A DNA stretch of 15,876 bases, taken from Chloroflexi bacterium RBG_16_57_11. Lineage in GTDB: Bacteria; Chloroflexota; Anaerolineae; Anaerolineales; UBA4823. The stretch lies in NCBI GenBank assembly GCA_001795165.1, contig MGNS01000015.1, positions 22,013 through 37,888 of the forward strand. Direction: 5' to 3'. A program made the position numbers and the translations under genes. A model generated the notes under the pieces. The model was not told the DNA's origin, did not search any database, and was given only the letters and a program-made list of their open reading frames with translations. Shown piece after piece: positions 6,700-13,489 of this stretch (position 1 is its first letter; every line of letters starts with the position of its first letter).

Positions 6700-9558
6700 T
6701 TGAGCCCGATTCTGTGCCCCTCATGCGGCAGCCAGAATTCTGAACAGGCGCGGTCTTGCGTGCGTTGTGGCACAGCTCTAGAGCCGCCGGCACCACAGGC
6801 AAGCGCAGAGTTTAAATGCCCGCGCTGTTCCAAACCCGTGCGCCTTACGGCTCGCTTTTGTCCCTCCTGTGGCTATGATTTGATACAACCTCCAGTAGAC
6901 AACCCAGCAAACTCTACAGACCGACCGGAAGAACTCCAAAAAGAGCAACTGCAAACTTCGAGGTTCGATGAGCAGGAAGAGCACGATCTGCTAATTGTGC
7001 GCTTGATGGGCGGCGAGGCGCAACGGTACCTGCTGGATAAAGCTGATTTTGCTATTGGCCGGGCTTCCGATAACGATGTCATTATCAATCATCCTGCGGT
7101 TTCGGGGCATCACCTCCATCTTTCGGTCTCGCCGCAGGGGATGGCTCTTACGGACTTAAACAGCACCAACGGCACGCAGCTAAACGGCCTGCGAATTCAG
7201 CCTGGCGCTCCGCACCCCGTCCGTTTTGGTGACATCGTGCGTATTGGCGATCTGACCGGGAACTGGGTCAGCCTGGGTTTGCAAAGCGCGCTGGGCGAGT
7301 CGCCGCGCTCGCTTTCTCTGGGGGAGCTGGATCTAACCCGCCAGGCCAGAGCGCTGATTGGGCGTGACCCAAAGGCGGACCTGCACCTTAATCATCCCAC
7401 GGTGTCTTTTCACCATGCGCAGATCCTCCAGGGTGACCCGGGACCGGTTATCAAGGACCTGAGCAGCACCAATGGAACATTCATTAATGGGCAGCGTATC
7501 AGCCAGGCCAGCTTGCGGAGTGGTGACCAGATCCAGATTGGACCATTTAGCCTGGTATACGACTCCAGGCAACAAAGCCTGGCGCCATCCATGCGACTGG
7601 GGCACCGCATCGACGCGCTACGCCTTGGCCGTGAAGTGGCACAGGGACCCCGGGCGCAAACCGTCATGATCCTGAAAGATATCTCCTTGACCGTCAACCC
7701 AGGCGAATTTGTTGCCCTGGTCGGCGGCAGCGGGGCAGGCAAGAGCACGCTGCTGAAAGCGATGAATGGCTATGAGCCAGCCAATCATGGCCAGCTCCTG
7801 GTGGATGGCGAGCTGCTCTACCCCAAGCTGGATCTCTATCGCACGCAGACGGGTTATGTACCCCAGGACGATATCATCCACCGCGATCTGCCGGTCAAGC
7901 TGGCGCTGCAGTATGCCGCCCGGCTGCGCCTGCCGGATGCGCGCCCGGAGGAAATTCAGACGCGCATTCAAGATGCCCTGCGGGCAGTCGATCTGACCGA
8001 GCACGCCGAAAAGCCTGTGAAAGTCTTGAGCGGAGGCCAGCGCAAGCGAGTCAGCATCGCGGTGGAGCTGCTGGCCCGGCCGACCCTGTTCTACCTGGAT
8101 GAGCCGACATCGGGCCTGGATCCCGGGCTGGAAAAGAAGATGATGTACGACCTGAATCGCCTGTCCGATGAAGGACGCACGGTCGTCCTGGTGACGCATG
8201 CAACTGCCAATATCGAACAGTGCGACCAGGTAGCCTTCCTGGCTCAGGGTCGTCTGGCTTACTATGGCCCACCCAATGAAGCCTTGCAGTTTTTTGGTGT
8301 GCGGGATTTTTCTGATATCTATCTGAAACTGAGCCAATTAGTTGAGCCGGAAAAAGATAAGCCGCCTTCGCCGGAGCTACAAGTATATTACCCGCCCAAG
8401 GCTATCCCACAAGGGAAGCTCTCAGCCGGGGAATTGTGGGCCGAGCACTTCCAACATTCGCCACAGTTCCAGCAATATGTTGCCAACCGCCAGCAAAGGC
8501 TCAGCGGGAGTGGCGGGACGGCGATGGCGGCCGCTGCGCCCAACCCCCCACGGCGTTCGCGAGACTCTCACCTGCGGCAAAGCTGGATCCTGGCCCGGCG
8601 GCAGCTTGATTTGATCCGCCTGGATTGGCGCACCCTGTTCATCCTGATGTTGATGCTGCCTCTGATCGGTCTGCTGTTCATGTCGGTTAGCGCGAAGAAC
8701 GACCTCACTGGCCGTCCTGGAACGCCGGAGCAAATTCGGGATAGCCTTGAAAGCCAGGTCTCGCAAAAAATTCGAGATTGGGAGCGCAAACCGGTCGACG
8801 AGCGTGGCAAGCTGGATGACGAAACCGAGGTGCCTTACGTGCCGGTGGAAAGCGCCCAGACTCTGGTCACGATGCTGGCCCTGGCGTTGACCCAGGGCGG
8901 CACGTTTGCTGCGGCTTATGAGATTGTCAAGGAGCGGAGTATCTACCGTCGTGAACGCGCAGTTAATCTGAGCGTGGTAGCCTATGTGTTCTCAAAGGTA
9001 GCAGTTCTGGGGGCTTTTGCTATCTTCCAGGTCGCCAGCGTGCTGTTCATCGTCGGCCTGGTGGTGGACATGGATTTCCCCGGGGCGCTGATAAAGAGCT
9101 CTGGTATGCTGGAGCTGTTCATCACGCTGTATATTGCAGTGCTGGCGAGCATCACTTTTGGCCTGTTCCTCTCGGCCATTGTGCCCAATACAGATGTGGT
9201 GTTGTACGCCATTTTGATCCAGCTCTTCATCCAGATCATCCTGGGTGGAGCGTTGTTTGAGTTGAACAGTAAAGCGGCTTCGGCCATCACGATCTCGTAT
9301 TGGACGACCGATGCGCTTGGCTCGACGGTTGATATGGATCAATTGAACCGTGAAGGCTGGGTGTGCGTTGGCGTAGAGGTTTTCGAAGAGAAGGCTGGCG
9401 GGATGATCCGCAGGCCGGTGTGCTCGAAGGCGAATGTCTCATTTCCAATCGCTTACCGGCACACTTCAAGCCATATCCTGTGGGTGTGGTCGGTGCTGAT
9501 CGTTCAGGGATTAGTCTGGTTTACCTTAACGGTGGTGGTTCAGCGGCGCCGGAGATGA
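6700..9558 (+). CDS. ABCG-type exporter with N-terminal zinc ribbons and two FHA domains (Rv1747-like)
   Basis: This 952-residue protein combines reader and transporter. Two zinc ribbons (C6, C9, C20, C23 and C40, C43, C54, C57) are followed by FHA1 (about 95-190: IGRASDN at 119-125, DLNSTNGT) and FHA2 (about 200-288: IGRDPKA at 220-226, DLSSTNGTFING). The ATPase domain (about 305-545) has Walker A GGSGAGKST at 342-350, VPQDD at 387-391, signature LSGGQ at 443-447, Walker B LFYLDE at 463-468 and His500. An ABC-2 membrane domain (about 620-950) carries roughly six spans. ATPase before membrane domain, plus the VTHATANI sequence, places it with ABCG/White-type half-transporters. Mycobacterial Rv1747 has two FHA domains and is regulated by kinase PknF, so phospho-control by the nearby kinase is likely. 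The start must be TTG 6700: an in-frame TGA sits at 6697-6699 and GGAGGA lies at 6690-6695. The substrate is unknown. Confidence 0.94.
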   Translation: MSPILCPSCGSQNSEQARSCVRCGTALEPPAPQASAEFKCPRCSKPVRLTARFCPSCGYDLIQPPVDNPANSTDRPEELQKEQLQTSRFDEQEEHDLLIVRLMGGEAQRYLLDKADFAIGRASDNDVIINHPAVSGHHLHLSVSPQGMALTDLNSTNGTQLNGLRIQPGAPHPVRFGDIVRIGDLTGNWVSLGLQSALGESPRSLSLGELDLTRQARALIGRDPKADLHLNHPTVSFHHAQILQGDPGPVIKDLSSTNGTFINGQRISQASLRSGDQIQIGPFSLVYDSRQQSLAPSMRLGHRIDALRLGREVAQGPRAQTVMILKDISLTVNPGEFVALVGGSGAGKSTLLKAMNGYEPANHGQLLVDGELLYPKLDLYRTQTGYVPQDDIIHRDLPVKLALQYAARLRLPDARPEEIQTRIQDALRAVDLTEHAEKPVKVLSGGQRKRVSIAVELLARPTLFYLDEPTSGLDPGLEKKMMYDLNRLSDEGRTVVLVTHATANIEQCDQVAFLAQGRLAYYGPPNEALQFFGVRDFSDIYLKLSQLVEPEKDKPPSPELQVYYPPKAIPQGKLSAGELWAEHFQHSPQFQQYVANRQQRLSGSGGTAMAAAAPNPPRRSRDSHLRQSWILARRQLDLIRLDWRTLFILMLMLPLIGLLFMSVSAKNDLTGRPGTPEQIRDSLESQVSQKIRDWERKPVDERGKLDDETEVPYVPVESAQTLVTMLALALTQGGTFAAAYEIVKERSIYRRERAVNLSVVAYVFSKVAVLGAFAIFQVASVLFIVGLVVDMDFPGALIKSSGMLELFITLYIAVLASITFGLFLSAIVPNTDVVLYAILIQLFIQIILGGALFELNSKAASAITISYWTTDALGSTVDMDQLNREGWVCVGVEVFEEKAGGMIRRPVCSKANVSFPIAYRHTSSHILWVWSVLIVQGLVWFTLTVVVQRRRR

Positions 9559-9583
9559 GGCGCCCATGAAAGCAGGTTTATAG

Positions 9584-10531
9584 GTGGCTGTCTTTTGCCA
9601 GTTGTGCGGTCAAACCATTCAGGGCGAGCCGAAGATCTTCCACCACGCGCTTTGGCCGCCGGAGATATCCTTGGGCGTCTGCATGGAGTGCTTTCAAGGC
9701 AAGCCGCGTTGCCGGGAGTGCGGCTTGCCGATGGCGGCGGATTCGCGCAATGGCCTTTGTGTAACCTGTACCCGGTCGCATCGTTTGTGTCTGTCTTGTG
9801 GCAGGCCAGTCCAGGGCCGGTATTATGAGTTCGATGGTCAAGGCCCGTATTGCCAGGAGTGTTACCACCAGCGTCCACCCTGTGATGTTTGCAACGCGCC
9901 GCTAACCGATGAACACTGGCAGCTCTCTGACGGGCGCATGATCTGCGCAAATTGCCATGCTACGGCAATCTACACCCCGGCAGAGGCGGTGGCCTTGTAT
10001 AATCAGCTAAAAGATCTCACAAGCGAGCGGCTCGGCCTGGACCTCAATATTCCCACTGGCCTCGCTCTGGTGGATCGTAACCAGCTACGGGAGGTGATTC
10101 GCCTGCAAAAAGATCCTGAGCGAGAAAGACCGTCTGTTCAAGCTCAGGCCAGCACTCCTCCCCCGGATCCTGCTTCCGCTCTAGAGATGGATCCGGAGCG
10201 AACGCTGGGTTTATATGCCCGCCGCGGAATGCGTAGAGGGATCTATGTCCAGACTGGATTGCCACGGCTGCTGTTTTTACAGGTGGCCGCTCATGAATAC
10301 GCTCATGCCTGGCAGGGCGAGAACATCCCCACTTTACGCGATGGCCTGGTTCACGAAGGCTTTGCAGAATGGGTGGCCTACAGTGTGCTCGGTTTTTATG
10401 GGTATCGACAGGGGCAAGAACGAATGCTGAAACGCCAGGACCTTTACGGTCAGGGTTTACGTTGGGCCCTGGACGAGGAAGCTACTCACGGGTATCGAGG
10501 TGTGATCGAAGCCTGTCGCCGTGCGGCATGA
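9584..10531 (+). CDS. LIM-like zinc-finger protein with DA1-like HExxH metallopeptidase domain
   Basis: This is a 315-residue protein. The first ~125 residues hold paired CxxC motifs (C5/C8, C33/C36, C43/C46, C59/C62, C69/C72, C90/C93, C100/C103, C121/C124), enough for four or more zinc-binding units resembling LIM fingers. The C-terminal half (about 130-315) carries HEYAHAW at 237-243, fitting HExxH zinc peptidases, and HEGFAEWVAY at 257-266, whose Glu could be the third zinc ligand. LIM-type fingers followed by HExxHAW and a downstream E-containing helix is the layout of plant DA1 peptidases. A Pro-rich linker is at about 183-205. GTG 9584 is the first possible start, since TAG 9581-9583 precedes it in frame; AGCAGG is at 9571-9576. 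No signal peptide is seen, so it should act inside the cell. It follows the exporter gene by 25 bases. The substrate is unknown; a partner in the same operon is a reasonable guess. Confidence 0.85.
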   Translation: MAVFCQLCGQTIQGEPKIFHHALWPPEISLGVCMECFQGKPRCRECGLPMAADSRNGLCVTCTRSHRLCLSCGRPVQGRYYEFDGQGPYCQECYHQRPPCDVCNAPLTDEHWQLSDGRMICANCHATAIYTPAEAVALYNQLKDLTSERLGLDLNIPTGLALVDRNQLREVIRLQKDPERERPSVQAQASTPPPDPASALEMDPERTLGLYARRGMRRGIYVQTGLPRLLFLQVAAHEYAHAWQGENIPTLRDGLVHEGFAEWVAYSVLGFYGYRQGQERMLKRQDLYGQGLRWALDEEATHGYRGVIEACRRAA

Positions 10532-10548
10532 CCGGAAGGGAAAAAGCG

Positions 10549-10605
10549 ATGATATTGTTCGGCCGGATTTTTTTGGTTGGTAATTGCACATGGCTGTCTC
10601 GCTAA
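10549..10605 (+). other. Possible 18-codon leader ORF overlapping the start of VWA paralogue 2
   Basis: GGAAGGG at 10533-10539 is the best ribosome binding site in this gap and sits nine bases before ATG 10549, which opens a short, hydrophobic peptide reading MILFGRIFLVGNCTWLSR and ending at TAA 10603-10605, 15 bases inside the VWA gene in another frame. The VWA start itself has no clear ribosome binding site, so translational coupling is plausible. It may equally be chance. Confidence 0.25.
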
Positions 10606-11972
10606 CGCTGACTTGCTCCCTATCGTCGCCAATCTTACCGGTCGGCTCAGTCCCGCGCCTGGTGTACCTGCTGGTTGAAATTGCCGGTGGCGAAGGCGCA
10701 GAAACCTTGCCAGGCAACCTGGCATTTGTGATCGATGCCAGCGAGTCGATGCGCATCCGCCTGGTTTCGGATGAGAATTTTGCCGAATTGGTGAAGGATG
10801 GTCAGGTCCAGGAGGTAATCACCGATGGCGTCCCGGCGTATCTGATCGGGGCAATCCCGAGCGAGCAACTGGCGAGCCTGCCGCGGCGGATTGACTATGT
10901 GGCCGAGGCGCTGAACGTAGCCAGCGAGTATTTACGGCCAGCGGATTTCTTTTCACTGGTGGCGTTCGCCGGCTGGGCGCATTGCTTGATCCCGTCGGTC
11001 TCTGGATCGGAACGGCAACGCCTGCGGATGGCTGCGCACGAGCTGGAAAACCTACGCCTTGGCGACGAGACACACATGGCGGAAGGCATGGCGATGGGCC
11101 TGACAGAGATCGAGCGCCGGTCGAGTAGCAGCCATGCGGCGCGTATGATCTTGCTAACCGATGGGCATACCTTGAAGGTGAGCGAGTGCTATGAATGGGC
11201 GGAGCGTGCGCGCCTGGCAGGCGTCAAGCTGACCACAATGGGCATCGGGACAGAGTTTAACGAGGATTTGCTGATCCCGCTGGCAGATGCGACAGGTGGA
11301 TCTGCATATTATGTCGAGACCGCCGATCAGATTCCAGATGCTTTCCTTAAAGAGCTGGGAGCAGTTCAGCGGATCACTTACCGCAACCTGGAAGTCAAGC
11401 TTCAGCTAAGCGAGGTAGAGCTGCGCCGGGTGTACCGTGTCTTGCCGGAATTGGGCCTCTTTGATCCCGGGCCTAATCTTGAGGGGAGCTATGCGATGCT
11501 GCTGGGAGACTATGATCCCGGAGCCCCGGTCACGTTGTTGCTGGAGATCATCCTGCCGCCCTGGAGTGCAGGGGTTCATCGCCTGGCGCAGGTATTGTTT
11601 ACCTGGGAGGACCCGACCCTTCAAATGGAGCGCCAAAACCAGCGCCAGGAAATTGGCATCGAAATGATCCAGGGTGCTGCGGGGAGCCTCGATGAGCGGG
11701 TGATGAATATCGTCGAGAAAGTCGGCGCATTCAAAATGGGCGCCTTTGCGTTGGATCACGCCCAAAGCGCCGCTCTAACCGGTGATCCGCAGGACAAGGA
11801 CGCGGCGACGATGCGCTTGCGCCAGGCAGCTACCCGGTTGTTGGACCTGGGAGAGATTGCCCTGGCCAGCTCCATGCTGAAACAGGCGGATACTCTGGAA
11901 AGCAGCGGTAATCTGGATGCTGACGTCACGAAGAAACTGCGCTATGATTCTCGCAAGATCAGCAAAGCCTGA
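10590..11972 (+). CDS. VWA-domain protein with an insertion after the MIDAS loop (VWA paralogue 2)
   Basis: This is a 460-residue protein, predicted soluble. Metal-site residues are kept: D49, S51 and S53 in DASES, T161 in ETHMAEGM, and D191 in ILLTDGHT. Compared with the two other VWA paralogues in the window it carries about 45 extra residues (about 54-100) between the MIDAS loop and the first helix, close to where VWA domains bind partners. A beta-rich middle region and the shared C-terminal helical domain follow; the latter includes ERVMNIVEKVGAFKMGAFAL and then a short extra Asp-rich loop. TAA at 10581-10583 is in frame, so the start is TTG 10584 or ATG 10590; I prefer ATG. A good ribosome binding site is lacking. 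It lies 58 bases after the DA1-like peptidase gene and is probably co-transcribed with it. A scaffold or partner-binding role in the phospho-signalling cluster is inferred. Confidence 0.9.
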   Translation: MAVSLTLTCSLSSPILPVGSVPRLVYLLVEIAGGEGAETLPGNLAFVIDASESMRIRLVSDENFAELVKDGQVQEVITDGVPAYLIGAIPSEQLASLPRRIDYVAEALNVASEYLRPADFFSLVAFAGWAHCLIPSVSGSERQRLRMAAHELENLRLGDETHMAEGMAMGLTEIERRSSSSHAARMILLTDGHTLKVSECYEWAERARLAGVKLTTMGIGTEFNEDLLIPLADATGGSAYYVETADQIPDAFLKELGAVQRITYRNLEVKLQLSEVELRRVYRVLPELGLFDPGPNLEGSYAMLLGDYDPGAPVTLLLEIILPPWSAGVHRLAQVLFTWEDPTLQMERQNQRQEIGIEMIQGAAGSLDERVMNIVEKVGAFKMGAFALDHAQSAALTGDPQDKDAATMRLRQAATRLLDLGEIALASSMLKQADTLESSGNLDADVTKKLRYDSRKISKA

Positions 11973-11981
11973 TAAAAACCC

Positions 11982-12012
11982 GGGACAAACACCGGTCGAA
12001 AAAAGGTAAAAT
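11982..12012 (+). promoter_or_regulatory. Candidate promoter for VWA paralogue 3
   Basis: GGTAAAAT at 12005-12012 repeats the 8-mer found in the gaps at 6626 and 13370. A poor -35 (GGGACA, 11982-11987, 4 of 6 matches) lies 19 bases upstream. The -10 box sits inside GTAAA-A-TTTAC (12006-12016), a perfect odd palindrome. Transcription would start near 12019, leaving a leader of about 40 bases with AGGAG at 12051-12055. Confidence 0.4.
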
Positions 12013-12060
12013 TTACTCGGGATTGTAAAGGTGGATTGCGGCAATATTTGAGGAGCAGGG

Positions 12061-13323
12061 ATGTCCGAGTATTTAAGATTATCCTGTTTATGTAACCGGG
12101 CCGGCGTTCGGGTGATTGACCAGCAGCAGCTCATTTATCTGCTGGTCGAGATCATACCAGGGGAAGCGCTCGAAGCAAGCCGCATACCGCTGAATTTTGC
12201 GTTGTTGTTGGATCATAGCGGCTCGATGGCCGGCGAGAAGCTGCGCACGATGAAAGACGCCGTCAAAAATATTATCGACCAGCTTGGGCCAGAGGATATT
12301 CTGTCCGTCATTACTTTCGAGTCGAAAACTCATGTGATCATCCCGGCCCAGCCGCCGGCGAATAAGCCAGAGCTGAAGCGCCAGGTGGAGCTGATAAAAG
12401 ATGCAGGCGGCACCAATATGGCGTCCGGTCTGCGCGAAGCGTTGAAGCAGGTGAGCCAGAAGCATACTGAAAGCCGCATTAACCGGATTGTTTTGCTCAC
12501 CGACGGCGAGGCGACCGATAAAGAGGATGACTCACGCTGGGTGGCAAACGAAGCCGGGGAGGTGGGAATTCCAATCATCGCGCTGGGTTTTGGGCGTGAT
12601 TGGAATGAGGATTTTCTATTCGACCTCTCGGATCGCAGTGTATTAGCTGAGCCAGGCTCACGCAGGGGGAAGGCGGATTACATTCCTACCCCGCAGGATG
12701 CCAATAAAATTTTCCAGGAAGTGTATCAATCGATGCAGGTGGTGGCGGAGGAGGTCAGTCTGACCCTGCGGATGGTGCAAGGGCTGGAAGCACGCCGGGT
12801 GTGGCAGGTGACGCCGCTGATCCACGACATGGGCCATGGTGTAATCCAGGGAAGGGCGATTGTGGTGCCGATCGGTGAGCTGGAAAAATCCGGCGCAGCC
12901 TACCTGGCTGAAATCATGCTCCCGCCACGCCCGGCGGGGATGGTGCGGGTTGCGCAGGCGGAGGTGGCTTACACCGCTCCCGGAGGTAGGCCGCAACGCG
13001 CGGTGGCGGATATAATCCTAAACTTTTCAACAGATCCGGCGATGTTTGGCTCGTTAAACGGCCGTGTGATGAATGTTGTCGAAAAAGTCCAGGCCTTTAA
13101 GCTGCAGACCCAGGCTCTGGATGAGGCTCAAGCGGGAGAAGTCGGCAGCGCCACGCGCAAGCTGCGCCAGGCAGTGACGATCCTGCTTTCGCAAGGCGAA
13201 ACCGACCTGGCTGCCAAAATGCAGCAGGAGGCTGATCGTTTAGAGCAGGCCGGCCAGATTTCCAGCGAAGGGAAAAAGACGATTGTCCTCACCAGCCGGA
13301 AAACAATCCGGCTATCGGACTGA
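12061..13323 (+). CDS. VWA-domain protein with conserved C-terminal helical domain (VWA paralogue 3)
   Basis: This is a 420-residue protein without signal or membrane segment. The VWA domain (about 44-230) has an intact metal site: DHSGS at 51-55, T118 in GGTNMASG and D148 in VLLTDGEAT. Most of it aligns by eye with the protein at 904, including GSMAGEKLRTMKDAV against GSMAGAKLRAMKAAA, a beta-rich middle with LPPRPAGMVRVAQAEVAY, and the helical C-terminus with VMNVVEKVQAFKLQTQALDE. It lacks the insertion of its immediate neighbour at 10590, so it is closer to the first paralogue despite the distance. The ATG at 12061 has AGGAG five bases upstream. An 88-base gap with a candidate promoter suggests its own transcription unit. 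It probably binds partners through a metal ion in the same signalling network; the partner is unknown. Confidence 0.93.
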   Translation: MSEYLRLSCLCNRAGVRVIDQQQLIYLLVEIIPGEALEASRIPLNFALLLDHSGSMAGEKLRTMKDAVKNIIDQLGPEDILSVITFESKTHVIIPAQPPANKPELKRQVELIKDAGGTNMASGLREALKQVSQKHTESRINRIVLLTDGEATDKEDDSRWVANEAGEVGIPIIALGFGRDWNEDFLFDLSDRSVLAEPGSRRGKADYIPTPQDANKIFQEVYQSMQVVAEEVSLTLRMVQGLEARRVWQVTPLIHDMGHGVIQGRAIVVPIGELEKSGAAYLAEIMLPPRPAGMVRVAQAEVAYTAPGGRPQRAVADIILNFSTDPAMFGSLNGRVMNVVEKVQAFKLQTQALDEAQAGEVGSATRKLRQAVTILLSQGETDLAAKMQQEADRLEQAGQISSEGKKTIVLTSRKTIRLSD

Positions 13324-13349
13324 ATAAACAGTTTTACGATCCGGTTTAT
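13324..13349. repeat. Inverted repeat ATAAAC-N14-GTTTAT after VWA paralogue 3
   Basis: ATAAAC (13324-13329) and GTTTAT (13344-13349) form perfect 6-bp arms immediately after the stop codon. No T-run follows, so this is a poor terminator candidate. The half-sites resemble those of the repeat at 13385-13405 on the other side of the candidate -10 box, so the pair may be an operator arrangement. Confidence 0.25.
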
Positions 13350-13369
13350 GTGTGTGCGTGCTTCAGGGT

Positions 13370-13377
13370 GGTAAAAT
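13370..13377 (+). promoter_or_regulatory. Candidate -10 element (TGGTAAAAT) for the SH3-like protein and subtilase genes
   Basis: GGTAAAAT, preceded by T at 13369, gives an extended TGn-TAAAAT -10. It is the third copy of the 8-mer seen at 6626 and 12005. No convincing -35 hexamer is visible at 16-19 bases, which fits an extended -10 promoter. Transcription would start near 13384, leaving a leader of about 105 bases. Confidence 0.4.
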
Positions 13378-13384
13378 GCACGGT

Positions 13385-13405
13385 GTAAACGACAGCGGCG
13401 TTTAC
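13385..13405. repeat. Inverted repeat GTAAACG-N7-CGTTTAC at the predicted transcription start
   Basis: The arms GTAAACG (13385-13391) and CGTTTAC (13399-13405) are a perfect 7-bp match across a seven-base spacer, about seven bases after the -10 box. The position suits a repressor operator or an mRNA 5' hairpin. Both readings are inference. Confidence 0.4.
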
Positions 13406-13442
13406 CTGGGCTTCTTGATACCGCCTTGCGCTCCGTTGAGAT

Positions 13443-13452
13443 ATACCGGTAT
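13443..13452. repeat. 10-bp palindrome ATACCGGTAT in the leader of the SH3-like gene
   Basis: This perfect palindrome is about 37 bases before the start codon. Its half-sites (ATACCG/CGGTAT) match the inverted repeat at 6635-6655 in the exporter promoter gap. A shared regulator is possible, but the site is short enough to be chance. Confidence 0.25.
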
Positions 13453-13489
13453 CTGGCACTCGGATGACGGTCCGTAAAGGGAGCGAGGT

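Larger units (their letters stand above)
13376..13477 (+). other. Small ORF of 33 codons in the promoter gap, with a fragment matching the downstream SH3-like domain
   Basis: From ATG 13376 to TAA 13475-13477 runs a 33-codon frame whose residues DSGVYLGFLIPP resemble TSGVYLGMLQPGE in the next gene; the DNA matches at 16 of 17 positions (13394-13410 against 14027-14043). There is no ribosome binding site, and the ATG overlaps the predicted -10 box. It may be a leftover fragment of a duplicated SH3-like domain or a coincidence; I do not think it is a translated gene. Confidence 0.15.

Noticed and set aside
7618..8337. Long minus-strand open frame under the ABC ATPase region
   Set aside because: It lies fully opposite Walker A, signature and Walker B coding sequence, and has no domain or ribosome binding site of its own.
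1..11972. Type VI secretion regulatory module (PpkA/PppA/Fha)
   Set aside because: No structural secretion gene (sheath, ClpV, VgrG, TssJ/L/M) is visible, and the organism style suggests Chloroflexota, where the resemblance to kinase/phosphatase/FHA sets is generic.
10549..11972. Frameshift joining the 18-codon ORF to the VWA gene at the T7 run (10568-10574)
   Set aside because: A -1 slip on the T-run leads straight to the TAA at 10581-10583, so no fused product would result.
11973..12000. Terminator after VWA paralogue 2
   Set aside because: CCCGGG and ACCGGT are short palindromes without room for a loop, and no stable stem followed by a T-run is present.
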